DNA of 64,000 nucleotides from Pseudorasbora parva (Eukaryota; Chordata; Actinopteri; Cypriniformes; Gobionidae), in NCBI RefSeq assembly GCF_024679245.1, contig NC_090173.1, forward strand, positions 54,440,806-54,504,805. Reading direction: 5' to 3'. Each line of letters starts with the position of its first letter. Position 1 is the first letter of the stretch. The notes beneath the pieces were generated by a model, which saw only the letters and a program-made list of their open reading frames with translations, searched no databases and was not told the origin of the DNA. A program made the translations under genes and the position numbers. Shown one piece after another: positions 46,287 to 58,238 of the stretch.

Positions 46287-47089
46287 TATAGTGGGTTTAT
46301 TTGGCTTAATGGCAACCGCTTTACCAGAACCTGACTCAACAGCATCAGAGGCCACAACATCCTCTGTAACTGACACAGCCTCAGAATGATCACTCTGAGA
46401 GTTCGGCTGTACAGTAGCATCTTCATCCACTTTTTCAGGACAAGCACGTATCAGATGGCCAATTTTGCCACAACCAAAGCATTTCATTATGCTTTCAGAT
46501 GTTGCATAAACTGTATAGTTAAAGTCCTTAACTTTAACATAAAAAGACAGATTAAGTTCGTCAGCATTATTCTTCAAGATCATATAAACCTGTCTCCGAA
46601 AATACACTACATGTTTCAGCAAGGGTGATTTGCAGCTAAGAGCATTTTTCCTAATGGGCGAAACTATCTTACCAAAGGAAGACAATTCTTTAGCAATACT
46701 TGCATCAGAAACAAAAGGAGGCACGTTTGACAAAATAATCTTTCTGGAAGGGCTACTAAGAGGGGGAACAGGTGTCTAATGCCAAACTCCAAATTTGTAA
46801 GTATAAGAGCAATACCCACCAATTGAGACCATGGTACTATACAGTTGAAGCTGCATACAGTGTGAGGCAACTATTGTAAACATTTCCTATATACCTTACT
46901 TAGCTAAATGGATGACGACTGACAGTCATTATACTAATCTGGTGAACATGGTAATTTTGATAAATGAGCCAAGGCACAAAATGACCTGTAGATTAAACAT
47001 CAAAAATAAAAACTGTAATAAAAAACAGCACAAGGTATTAAAACCAGCAAGTGTTACAGAGATAAATACAAATATATATTGTTATGTAA

Positions 47090-47290
47090 TACCCTTCTAT
47101 TTTGAAGCGCTCCATCAGAAGAAGACACCACCAGTTTCCAATGAAAGGCATGTCCAGCTGAAAGATGTGTGACAGTGACAGATACTATAGTACTAGTATA
47201 CCCCCCCCCCAAAAAAAAAATGCCTGAGACTTTACCATTAGCATGAACATCCCGCAGTCATTTCCACAGTGATGGCGTGGCAATCCATAA
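47090..47290 (-). pseudogene. Ulp1-like (C48) cysteine protease remnant
   Basis: Two minus-strand segments: one ending at 47236 reads GLPRHHCGNDCGMFMLM, the active-site Cys motif of Ulp1/SENP proteases (NxxDCGxFM), with a GTAAAG donor; the next begins after a CTTTCAG acceptor at 47157 and reads LDMPFIGNWWCLLLMERF. The catalytic His/Asp part upstream is not recognised and a 12-T run precedes the first segment. Such proteases are carried by several fish transposons. A functional gene is unlikely. Confidence 0.5.
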
Positions 47291-47319
47291 AAGCAAAAAA
47301 AAAAAAGGTAACACACGTG

Positions 47320-48600
47320 TTAAAAGCCATTGCCATCTCGGTTACATTATGAAATCTACATGATATGCAGATTGGAATATAATAATATTTGTTTGGAGTA
47401 GCTAAAATCACTGCAATATCATGCCCAGTCTTTTCAGTGCAACTCCAAGGATTTGTGCAAGATTCATACAGAAAAATTATTTAAAAAATATATCAGTACA
47501 GGCTATAAGAACGTAAACCAAAGTATACATTTCTGAACTTGTCAAACATTATGCATCATTTAGACAGGCTAATAGTGCAACCAGGCAGTCAGCGCAGATG
47601 AAAGATAGTTTATTTTTAACTATGGTAAAACAATGAATATTCAGCAAGTTTGCCAACTAATACAGTAAGCTACAGGTAAACCTTACACACCCTTACATCA
47701 ACATGCTTTTGTCATCTTTTAAGTTTATTTAATGTGCTGGCTAGATGTATTATAGTCATTAAAAATCAACAAGGACTTAATAAATCATGGCCACACCACG
47801 ATCAAGAACATCATAGTAGTTAATAAAACTAGCACACAAATTCTTAATTCGTCTGAATTAATTCTTAATTAATAGTTAGCAGCTCTCACTTTGGCTCTTT
47901 TGTTTCGTTTAAACGTTATAAAATAAAACTGAATTGAATATTGGTACTCACAGTCTGATTGGAGTCCATCGTCCATCGTCCATCTTAAATTAGTGTTTTG
48001 GTGATTCAATTGGGTAGGTGGCGCTGTCTCAAAAAACTAGGGTCCTAGAACTGTGGTCTTAGAACTGGGGTCCTGAAACTGCAGCCTCCAGAATACCCTT
48101 CTCAAACCATGCGTCATCGCTTACGCCACCTCCGGTCAATTAACAAGGGGCGCCAAAACTCCGTCGGGTGTGTAGATACCAGTATTATTCATTTTTATTG
48201 GTAAATCATTCTAGAACGGGGTAAATCGTGGTAATTCCTACTAGAAACATGGTAAATCGTGGTAAACTATGGTAAATCAAGGTAAACTAAACATGCTATA
48301 ACGTGAGTAACAGCAGCGAGCCATAGAGGGCGCTGGGGAGCCGACCTGCCTGCCTGTTTTTATTTATTATTATTTATTTTTAACAATCTCCATTTTAAAA
48401 CATAATGTGTGTTAAGTATATGGGTTTAATTTAGAATGTGTTTAGAACTCGCTCTGGCATTTGCATCCACTTTCAAGATCGTTACGTTAATCCTGTTGGT
48501 CATAGATATACATAATAAAGGCCTTAGGGTGCAGTAGCCAATATAGGCTTTCACCGGAGGCTGCATTTTCAGGACCGCATTTCTAGGGCCATATGTTTTT
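47320..48600. other. Spacer; possible short first exon on minus strand only
   Basis: No conserved gene seen. At 47983-47950 (minus) an ATG starts 'MDDGRWTPIRL' and runs into a good donor (CT|GTGAGTACC), which could be a first exon, but nothing downstream confirms it. The region 48200-48295 has repeated GGTAAATC/GGTAAACT units. Confidence 0.3.
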
Positions 48601-48608
48601 ATTGCCAC

Positions 48609-50350
48609 CTACACAGCAAAAACTCCAGTGTTAAATTAACTCTCCTGAGAGTACATGTGAGACCACACTCAAGAGTGTTAAAGTGTTAAAATAAGAGTGT
48701 TAAAGTAACACTGAAGCAGTGTTAAAGTTAATAAGATAATTAACTGATTATTGGCAATTATTGAAGATACCTGATGATAACAAGCAGAATCACCAAATGA
48801 GAACATCACAATTCACAAGTGGACATATTTTCCATTTGTAATTGCAAAGCAACTCAGACAGTGTGTGTTTGTCCGAAAATCATAAAAACAAAATTAACAG
48901 ATAATTAGATGTTGATGATTTATGGTTCATTTGAAGTCACCATTGTGGAAGGAAGTGTTTGCTTTAGTTGGGCTCTTGGTCCCCGTACGTGTGTTAGCGC
49001 TTCTGAGGCTGCTGTAACTGTGTGTGTGTGTGTGTGTGTGTGAAACACAAGAGTTGTGGCTGAGAAAGCAAAGCTAATGTGTCATCAGGTGTTGTCAGCT
49101 CCTTGTTGATGATAACTAAATCATCAGAAAGTGTGCATCTGATATTATGTTTTTATTTGGTACAATAGTAATTTGTTTATAGCCTCTGCAGTATTGGCAC
49201 CAATAGCCTTATCCTGAAGGATGATAAAGTACATACACCCAATGTTTTAAGAAAATAGTTCTCATGATCACACACAGACATCAAGGTTTGGCCTATGTTT
49301 CACAACAACGGTGACACAAAAACGCTTCCTGCTGCAATGCATGATGGGTGGCTTCGTAGTACAAAACTGATGCTTGATTGTCACCATTGTTGTGAATCAT
49401 AGGCCAAATCTTGATATCTGTGTGTGACCATGGGAAATATTATCTCAAAACATTGGGTACACATACTTTTTTTCTCATCCGTCAAGATAGGTGGTCCTTT
49501 TATTGCTATTGGTGCCAATAATGCAGATTCACAAGATTATAGAGGCTATAAACAAATAACTATTGTGCCAAACAAGAACACAAAAAACGACATCAGATGC
49601 TCACTTTCTGATGATTTAGTTATCATCAACAAGGAGCTGACAACACCTGATGTCACTTTAGCTTTGCTTTCTCAGCCACAACTCTTGTGTTTCACACACA
49701 CACAGTTACAGCAGCCTAAGAAACGCTAACACACGTACGGGGACCAAGAGCCCAACTAAAGCAAACGCTTCCCTCCACAATGGTGACTTCAAATGAACCA
49801 TAAATCCTCAACATCTAAACCTCTGTTAATTCTCAGTAAGAGCTTCTGTAGACGTCTGACTCTGACAGAAATAGTCAAAGTGTGTCTTATATCTGTGATT
49901 AAGGGCAGCACAGTGTCTCAGTGGGAAACACTGGCTCCTCACAACAAGAAGATCCTGGATTGAATCCTGAGCCAGAGAGTCTTTCCTTCAGGTCTGGTTT
50001 CTCTCATGATCCAAAAATGTGTGAATTACAGATGATAAGTTGTCTAAAGGTGTGAGTGAAATTTCTTTTATTTTTATGATTTTCGGACAAACACACACTG
50101 TCTGAGTTGCTTTGCAATTACAAATGGAAAATATGTCCACTTGTGAATTGTGATGTTCTCATTTGGTGATTCTGCTTGTTATCATCAGGTATCTTCAATA
50201 ATTGCCAATAATCAGTTAATTATCTTATTAACTTTAACACTGCTTCAGTGTTACTTTAACACTCTTATTTTAACACTTTAACACTCTTGAGTGTGGTCTC
50301 ACATGTACTCTCAGGAGAGTTAATTTAACACTGGAGTTTTTGCTGTGTAG
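48609..50350. mobile_element. 1.74-kb foldback element with near full-length inverted arms
   Basis: The left end CTACACAGCAAAAACTCCAG is mirrored at the right end. The first ~290 bases (to about 48898) match the last ~290 (50075-50350) with almost no differences, and inner blocks also mirror: 'GTTGTCAGCTCCTTGTTGAT' near 49091 against 49625, and 'TTTGGCCTATG' near 49287 against 49405. The centre is near 49350. An asymmetric segment (about 49810-50070) interrupts the right arm. No transposase seen; target duplication unclear. Confidence 0.85.
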
Positions 50351-51009
50351 CGAATTAGAGGACCTGCAAAGATGCCGTTCAGAGTGTGAGTATCACATGT
50401 GAATCAGTTTTTATTTTACATTAAAAACAATTGTGATGCCTTTCATCGGAAAGTTAACGTAGCCAAAGTGATCGTGATTTGCTAAACAGTCTTGAAAGCA
50501 TAATTATAGCTATCATAATTATAGCAAATGAATTGTTAGTTAGCACATTCGTTTAACTAAACTTGCATGAAAGCTTGTGTTGACTTAGTGACAGCAGAAA
50601 GACAACGTTATACTTTAAACTACGGTCGTAGTTACGCGTTGTTGTTTTTTTTCTTTATTAAGTAAGTTAAAATAATCTTAATGTTATACATTAAAACCCC
50701 ACAATATATTTTAAATATTGCCGCCGGAAGAAACGTCACGTCAGCTTTGACAGCAAATATGCTGTCGCGTGTCTCGTGCAATTGCGTCATTACATCAGCT
50801 TTGATTGTAAAATGCCATCGGCTCTCGTGTTTCTCGATCATCATTTAAACAACTAAAACATTAAGATCAACTCTGTTCTTCACATGTAGATATCGTATGA
50901 CTTCAGAAGATTTGGAATGCAACATGAGTTAATACTTTTATACTGTTTTTTGGTCAGTTTTTGCAATAAATACATGTGACTCTTCATTTATTTGCCTGTT
51001 ACATGTTTT

Positions 51010-51250
51010 CAATCAATCAATCAATCAGCTTTATTTATATAGCGCTTTTACAATGACAATTGTTTCAAAGCAGCTTCACGGTGTCAAACAGGACAACCTT
51101 GCAACAAAATTTGATTTGGCTAGTTTAATTTGGATAGTTTATAGAATTAAATATGACCAAATTAATACATTTTATTTGTATATTTAGTTGAATAACTTGG
51201 AGCATAATTTTAGTGTCCCCAACTGAGCAAGCCAAGCCAACGGCAACGAT
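51010..51250 (+). repeat. Interspersed retroposon family R1, internally shortened copy
   Basis: TCAATCAATC start, TTTATTTATATAGCGC, AAAGCAGCTTCACGGTG, 'GTCCCCAACTGAGCAAGCC' in family order, missing the middle block present at 7080-7140. Confidence 0.7.
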
Positions 51251-51824
51251 TTTATATTGTTGAGAGTGGGTAGGTTTAGGGTAGGAGTGTAGGCCGCCAT
51301 TTGTAGGAGTGAATTGCAACATGCGTCTATCTGTTGTGCTGTGGGCTGTGACAACAGCAAATAAAATAAAACATGGATTAACGTTTTACAATATCCAAAA
51401 AAAACCTGAGCGTTGTCAGAAATACTTTGCTCTTTTTCTGCTAACTTTTAACAATCATTTATAATAATAAAGTACTAAAATGAGACCACAAAGACATCGT
51501 CGGCAGTATTCACGGCAAAGAATATTTCTTTATGTAGGCTACTGACAGGTGCAATATTTCAAAACCAACAACTATGTTTTATGTACATTACAATTAGTAA
51601 TAATTTGCATTCATGTTAACCTAGAGACATTCAATCACTTTTTGGGCGGGAGGTCATAAGACTAATAACTTGTCTTGGGAAATCACTATACTATAGCCAG
51701 TAACTACTGACTTACAGTAGTAAGTCTTACTTACTGAATTACTCTCTGAGAATCCGGTGGTCGATCTGTATAAGTAGCCTACTTTCCTCACATGGCTGAC
51801 GACTGACTCTCCTCACGCAGCAGG

Positions 51825-52005
51825 CAACTCACTTTCCTCACACAGTGAATCACTTTCCTCACACAGCGACTGACTTTCTTCACACAGCGAATAACTTTCC
51901 TCACACAGCGACTGACTTTCCTCACACAGCGAATAACTTTCCTCACACAGCGACTGACTTTCCTCACACAGCGAATCACTTTCCTCACACAGCGACTCAC
52001 TTTCT
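51825..52005. repeat. 24-bp minisatellite (TTTCCTCACACAGCGA unit)
   Basis: About seven to eight tandem 24-bp units read ACTTTCCTCACACAGCGA followed by alternating ATAACT / CTGACT endings, giving a 48-bp higher-order period. Because 24 is a multiple of three, the array is open in several frames on both strands (for example SLCEESQS repeats on the minus strand). No promoter or splice context suggests that it is translated. Confidence 0.85.
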
Positions 52006-52331
52006 TGATTCATGTACAATATTATAAATAAATCTAAAATCGTGTTGTTACCTCTCAAACTTCAATCATCCTTATTTGTGGTCGTTTTTTTTGTTTTTTG
52101 TTTTTTTTTACAATGTAATAAGTTTATCAGAAAAATAATAGCTACACACAAAACATGACAAGTAGTAAGAAAAATGATTTAATGTACAAAGGGCGGATGA
52201 AATCTCTGCAGCTTGTCAATTAAACAAACTTTTAAACGAATTAAAAGACTGTTGGAGTTTCCAATAGCCCACTGACAAAAAGTAAAAACACAAAATGTTA
52301 CTTCTGTAGGATATCTGAATAGGCTAAATAC

Positions 52332-53403
52332 AGAGGTGGAAAGAGTAACAAAATATTCTACTCAAGTAAAAGTACTGTTACTTCAATGAAATTTTACTTA
52401 AGTACAAGTAAAATTACTGGTCTAAAAATTTACTCAAGTAAAAGTAAAAAGTAGCTCATTTAAAATGTACTCAGAGTAAAAGTTACTTAGTTACTTTTTT
52501 AACAGTGGGGGTGGGGGACTCTCCCCTGTAGGGTTGTGATAGAATGAGATTTTCACGATATGACAACTATCTCAGAAAACATCAATTAAACATTTACTGT
52601 ACCTATTATTAAATGATGGTTATTATCACTTGTTAAAATGATGTTAAATGAATGAAGAAGATTGTTTTTTTTATTTGGTTGAACAAATGCTTTATTATAA
52701 CAAACTTAAAACCATTTTTTTTTTTTTTTGTTAATCAAAATTTCAATAAAACATGTCTAATAAACTAAATTCAATAAATTATTATGAATTAGATTAACAA
52801 CTTATTTTTATCATTAATTTGTAAAAATGTTTAAGAATAATAGAGTACATATGTAGTAGACGGAGCAGCTCATTCACAGAGAGAGAACAAGCAGATCATA
52901 TATTCATATAGCAATGTTTTGTGCTTTAATATTCCCAGACCATGTCGCGATTTGATTTATTTCTAAGGCCTACAGCTCTACATTCTAGTTTTTCGTTCAT
53001 CCACCAGTTTGCGTGTATTACGCCAAATCTACGTTATAATGTATAGTTAATGTTCATGACTGGATTCCGGGATTCCCACAGAAATCAATCGGCCTAAGTT
53101 ATAAACATACCTTTATTTGCACAGAGGGATGTGTGCCCGAACATGTTCTATGTGTTTCTTCATTTGCATCCACATTTTGTGCAAATTTGATATCCTCCAG
53201 GACAACACCACATTATTTTTTTCTATATCCAAAGTATTTCCATACTAGCCAGGAGTTCACGACGGCGTTTTGCTTTCACCTGGGTCTGCGTCACTGAGGT
53301 CTGTCTTGTTCGTCTCCATCTGATATTTGCATAGAAGAAAAATGAAAAATGTACTTAAGTAAAGTAACGAAGTATTTGTACTTCGTTATATTCCACAACT
53401 GCA
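52332..53403. mobile_element. hAT-like element with AGAGGTGGAAAGAGTA ends
   Basis: The left end CAGAGGTGGAAAGAGTAAC is followed by AAGTAAAAGTA repeats; the right end shows TACTTAAGTAAAGTAACGAAG and TTATATTCCACAACTG, an imperfect inverse. This end pattern is common in fish hAT elements. The interior is AT-rich with no clear transposase. Target duplications not clear. Confidence 0.6.
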
Positions 53404-53585
53404 AAATGGCATACGAATTGGCGTGTCATACATATACGCCATTTCATGAGATCCGTCTGGCACTGTAAAGAAAAAATACTCTGTAAAGAAAAAATAATGC
53501 ATTAAATTAAGTAGTCAGCTTGGCTGTGTAAGTCATTTCGACTTAAATTATTTTTAAATTATCGACTTAAACTGACTTTAATAAG

Positions 53586-53730
53586 TTATTTGATCTTGTG
53601 TAACTTAAACGATGTGACTTTCTCTGCATGATTTTCTGGTGCTTTCATCTTCAGCGTTTCTGTTGCTTGATGTTTAGTGGCTTGATCAAAAAAGCGATCT
53701 TTATACTTTGGGTCCAAGATCATTGCCAAG
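53586..53730 (-). pseudogene. hAT transposase fragment
   Basis: The minus frame reads LYVLAMILDPKYKDRFFDQ, the conserved 'LDPRYK..FF' block of ZBED-type hAT transposases. Only about 45 residues are recognisable. Lies just outside the hAT-like element to its left. Confidence 0.6.
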
Positions 53731-54049
53731 ACGTACAAAGGCTCGGTGTATATTAACATATATATAACCATATATTACCACTGTTAAAAATATGTACATA
53801 GTGTTCGTGACTTTACTCGTAGGTTGGCAACTTCTGGAAAAGAAAGTAAAGGACATTGCTGGTTCTTTATAGTAATATAAGGGACATAATGGACACTCAA
53901 AATATTTGTAATGTACCACACAGTGTGTCATTTCAGTGTCTGCAGTTAAGTGTGTGTATAAAGGCTCTCAGACAACATTGGGTCATTCTGTGTCAAAATC
54001 AACCAAATTTCAGAAAATTTCCCAGATTTTGTAAATTTTCTAAAGTTCA

Positions 54050-54735
54050 AGTTCAAGAGTTTTATTTGTCACATACACAGTTATACAGAATACAACCGGC
54101 AGTGAAATGTAAACAGGTCCGCTCCATGGACAGCAAATAACAATTAACAAAAAAAGCACAATAAATTATAAAATAGGAATAGGATAAAGGTGCTATATAT
54201 ATATACATATGTAGAATTATGAATAAATCAAGTAAAAGAAATAAGAGATGTGGAATAAAATAAGTGAGATAAAGTAAACTGGAGACTATAAAAATAAATA
54301 CGTGGGTAACAGAAGTGCAGGAGTGTAATGTGCAAACAGCATTATAATGAGTAGTTACATGGAACATAAGAATAAAGTGCAGTGCAATATCAGTATGTTA
54401 GTTTGTTAATACTGAAGTGAGGTGAAGTCACATGTAGTTAAGTGACAGCGTTCAGGAGTCTGATGGCCTGTGGGAAGAAACTCCTCCTGAGTCTCTCAGT
54501 TTTGGCCATCAGGCTACGGAAGCGCTTACCAGAAGGCAGCCGGGTGAAGTGGGGGTTGGCCGGGTGATTAATGTCCTTGATGATTTTTGTTGCTCTACCT
54601 CTGCATCGTTTGATGTAGATGTCCTGCAGAGACGGGAGAGCTGACCCTGAGATGCGCTCGGACAAGCGCACCACTCTTTGCAGGGCTTTGCAGTCGTGAC
54701 TGGTGCTGTTACCATACCACGCTGTGATGCACAGT
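54050..54735 (-). mobile_element. Degenerate LINE 3' fragment
   Basis: The minus strand (54674-54438) reads 'CRGRATKIIKDINHPANPHF', LPSGKRFRSLMAKTERLR and FFPQAIRLLNAV, resembling the C-terminal extension of fish non-LTR retrotransposon ORFs. The 3' part (54050-54430) is AT-rich and ends in TTTGTCACATACACAG. A broken 5' part reads toward 54830. The LINE clade is not certain. Confidence 0.6.
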
Positions 54736-54839
54736 AAAGAAAGACAGTCATAAAATTAAGAAGAAAGAAAGACAAAATATTGATTGTGATGGATGTATAT
54801 TTACTGAGTAATTCAATATTTTTTACCATACCATAATAT

Positions 54840-55820
54840 CCTTTTAGATTCTAATTCTTAAACCACTTGATTTTATGTTCCCCTTTCAATGATTGTTAGA
54901 GAGCTCTTCTCTGTGCTTGTCAACCAAACTGCAATGATGCGTCAATTGCAAAATTAGCACTGAAACTTGGCAAAGACGAAAAGATTATAAGCTACAGTCA
55001 TTGAGCACCAATATGGCCTGTTGACGAGACTCCGGATCATTGGGGTCGCCATATCGAGGTACACTGAAATAAAAACACCATAATAAAGGAAATTATAGTA
55101 TAAGTGTAAGGCTTGTTCAGACAGTTATTTACCTCATAAATAAACCTCACAAACCTTACCATAACTAATGTTCATATGCAGATCGTGACTTAGAATAAGT
55201 TATGATTGTCATGAAGGCATGACTCATGTAATTTCATTCTTTAAATATTCCTTAAACTACTGAAGTATGCTTTAATAATCCATGTAATAGCAATCAGTGA
55301 AGGTGTCTAATGTTGTTTATCGAGTATATTTTGTGTTTGATTTCTGAAGTAATTCTGAATTCAGCTTTTCCGTGTCCTTAGTATTATCGTGCCAGTCTAT
55401 AAAAGGCCCAAACTTGGAACAGTGTTCTTAAATGTTTTATTTAGAAGCCCAATGTAATAGTATTTGTACTCTTATTAATAGTACACCATGATAGTGTTTC
55501 ATTTAACTCAAACAGTGAAAGTTAAACTGGAGTGTGTGTACTGTCATACTTCCTGCCATCGTCAAAGACAGATGTGATGTGGACAATTAACAGATTTTGG
55601 CTTAATGTTTTCTCACTTTTGTGTTTAATGTCTTTTCACAAACTATTTTTCCGATCATTGGGCAACAGGTTGGTGTAATGGGCGAACGGTTTCCTATTCT
55701 AGAATACTTAATTGTTGTTTAACATACACGTTACTGTGTGATGTAATGATGACTGACTCTAAACACTTTAATAATGATAAAACAAATGATCACTTTATTT
55801 AGTTTGCATAGAATAGAACA
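54840..55820. other. Spacer without recognised feature
   Basis: AT-rich, no conserved coding sequence, RNA gene or clear transposon ends found. Confidence 0.35.
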
Positions 55821-55827
55821 TTATTAA

Positions 55828-56100
55828 AAGCCAAAAAAATCACCCCAAAAATGAAAATTTTGTCCTCATTTACTCACCCCAAACCCGTATGAGTTTTTTC
55901 TTCTTCTGCTGAACACAAAGGAAGATAATTTGAAGAAAGTCAGTAACCAGAGCGTTAACCATAGTAGGAAAAAACAACAACATGCAAAAACAATTGCTCC
56001 CGTCACATGTCATTCTTCAAAATACCTAAAAAATAATCTGGGTTTGGAACATCATGAGGTTGAGTAAATGATAAAAGATTTTAAATTTTTGGGTGAACCT
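55828..56100. mobile_element. TTAA-flanked MITE
   Basis: TTAA at 55824-55827 and 56101-56104; inner ends read CACCCCAAAAATGAAAATTTT and TTTTAAATTTTTGGGTGAAC, inverted copies typical of the same broad MITE group as the foldback elements F1 and F2. Confidence 0.6.
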
Positions 56101-57344
56101 TTAAGAATATAAATATATTTTTATGATCAATAAAAAACTATATTCAGTAAAAACCAATTTAAAATGTTTAACATTGTGAGACAGATGTTGTTTTGGGCTC
56201 TTCAAAGACAAACATTTACTGCTGTGAGTTTACAAATGGAGGTGAAATCTTCATAGCTGGTGTTAACTCTGTTGGTCAATCCTTTTGAGGTCGACATCTT
56301 TCTAACAGGGCAAAAGCTCTTCTTTTTGTATTTTTTGTGTCCCTGTGTCGGCTGGTCGCACAGTGTACAACAAGCATATTTTGTACATGTGACAGCTTGG
56401 CTCCCACATGTGTATGGTTGCCTGAGTGTTTTCTTTTATAAAGTTTGGCCTTGGCCCTGGCTGAAGAGGTTTCGGCACACAGTGTTGTGTCAGTTTGGCT
56501 GGCAGACATCGGCACTGCTGTTTGGCTAGTGGAACTACCTGGGGTCATTTGTGAGGTAGATGAAGCGATTCTAGGTTGAGGTTTGGTGATGGTGGAAGTG
56601 AGCAGTGTTTTCCCTGCAGTAACACCAGGTTCTCTCGCTGGCAGTGGTAAGTGGGGCTTTCTCGGTTGTAGCTGTAACAGAGCCTTTGGATTTAAGTGTC
56701 TGTTCGTTCTTTTAAAATATTGGTCCCTGCATTGCTGGGAATATGTTGATACTCCATCTGCAGGTAGTCAGGCGGAGGGAGGACCGACGGCTGGCATGGT
56801 GCTGGAGGTAACTCTAGTGAAGAGACGGACCTGGTCTTCGATATGGTGGCGCATGGCATTTTCGTCAACTGAAGGTTGAGGAGTCTCTCCTGACAACGAA
56901 TAAAAGCACTGACCATTTCGATGTAAATTTTTGTTCAAACACCCAGTTTGCTCAGAACTGGATCATCTGCCAAAATGCAGTGCTGGACTCTCTCATAGGC
57001 CTTTGTGAATGTTCTTTTTTCAGGAGATTTCTGAACACTGAGCTAAAGCCAGTCACAGAAGTTTCACCAGGCTGTTCATCAGCCTGTTGGGTTGAGCGCT
57101 GACGTCTTGTTGAGCTTGGACATCTTGACACGCTGAACCAGGGCCGCTCCACCAAGATCATCCATCTTCGTGTGTTAGGTAGAGTTGGTGAAACTTCTGG
57201 GGCTGTTTGTCGTGTTCCTTCAGCTCATTCCACGCATCAATTATGGCATTCCTCTGATCTGGTGTAAGGCTCAGCTTGTCAGTAAGGGCGACCTTCAACT
57301 GCTACAAGCATCCTTCTGTTGAAGAGCACAGTAATTGCATGTTA

Positions 57345-57890
57345 AGTTGAAATGCTTAGACTTTCCATAGCTATTATCTAATTCTAGTAGAGGTAAACTT
57401 TATTACTCACAAAAGCTGGAGGGTGAGCTGCAGGGGTCTCTTCTGTTGTCAGAGTTATGTGGGCTGGAATGGCAGTCACTATGGTGTCTCCTGTCTCTGA
57501 TATACCTCATCCTCTTCATGCCCATCCCTAAACCAAGCCCCCAGTGGATTAGAGCAAATCATGGAAAGCGGTTAAAATGCCGATTTTGGTTTGAAAACGC
57601 CCAACCGATTGGGAAACACCCACTAGTGTTCTGCAGAGATGCACACCTGCATGACTTTCATCAGACTTTCAATGCTGATCCAACATACTTTAAATATTTG
57701 AAATGTCAATCTCAACTAAAATGATGGTTTGGATCAAAACTCAATGTCACCATGCTGTCTGGGTAGACTTTCCATAGCTATTATCTAATTCCAGTATAGG
57801 CAAACTTTATTACTCACAAAGGCTGGAGGGTGAGCTGCAGGGGGCTCTTCTGTTGTCAGAGTTATGTGGGCTGGGATGGCAGTCACTGTT
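57345..57890. repeat. Local direct duplication of ~130 bp
   Basis: Sequence from GACTTTCCATAGCTATTATC through GGCTGGAGGGTGAGCTGCAG-like and 'TTGTCAGAGTTATGTGGGCT' to GGCAGTCACT appears at about 57359-57480 and again at about 57765-57890. It duplicates one exon of the broken family gene and its splice-site region. Confidence 0.75.
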
Positions 57891-58238
57891 ATGCTGAAAC
57901 AAAGGAAAACTAGAGCGAGGACTCCAGTGCAGGAGAAGATGAAAATGTATTAACAAACAAACAAAATAGCAAAACAACCCACGATGGGGCAAACACAATC
58001 AAAGTAACAACTAGAAACATAAAACATACCAAAAAGGGAAATCACAGGAAACCAAGAGATGGCGACAAGACAACGATCCTACAAAGAAAGGAGCCTATAA
58101 AGGGAAGAAATCCAGAGGGAGCAGGTTGGAGAAATAAAACACTAAATCAAGACAAAGGGGGAGGGATCAGATAGAGACACGAGCACATGCCCAAAATAAC
58201 CAAACACCCATGTGCTACACAAGACAGGACAGGCATGT
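57891..58238 (-). mobile_element. Solo-LTR-like insertion in an exon
   Basis: A 348-bp unit starting GTTATGCTGAAAC and ending ACAGGCATGTGA is flanked by CACT on both sides (57887-57890 and 58239-58242). The uninterrupted duplicate near 57475-57490 reads CAGTCACTATGGTGTC, so it gives the empty site. On the minus strand it begins TCACATGCCTGTCC, similar to LTR starts, and contains no coding sequence. LTR identity is inferred. Confidence 0.6.

Larger units (their letters stand above)
36497..46775 (-). mobile_element. Tx1/L1-type LINE, interrupted by three insertions
   Basis: Minus-strand order: ORF1 (about 46775-46294 plus 45607-45239) with an RNA-binding-like region and one CCHC knuckle (CFGCGKIGHLIRAC) and an acidic C terminus; ORF2 endonuclease from 45003 (FKIGTLNLNGARDSQKR, FVQESHSD, NVYAPT) continuing at 44011-43430; RT from 43210 (GKAPGIDGISVDFYK) through 38527 (LPKKGDLQNISNWRPISLLC) to 37900 (SAYANDVIVF, catalytic YADD changed to YAND); then the C-terminal domain to about 36500. 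Interrupted by a Gypsy element (38543-43000), an M9 MITE (44021-44518) and an L2 tail (45615-46286). Frameshifts and the YAND change make it inactive. Exact ends not determined. Confidence 0.88.

Noticed and set aside
51788..52058. Overlapping repetitive open frames and a CRISPR-like appearance
   Set aside because: Units are contiguous 24-bp repeats without unique spacers; this is a minisatellite in a vertebrate genome.
56692..56916. Separate small proteins in 56.5-57.2 kb
   Set aside because: Frames are broken parts of the same degenerate minus-strand family copy, with stops and no independent start or domain.
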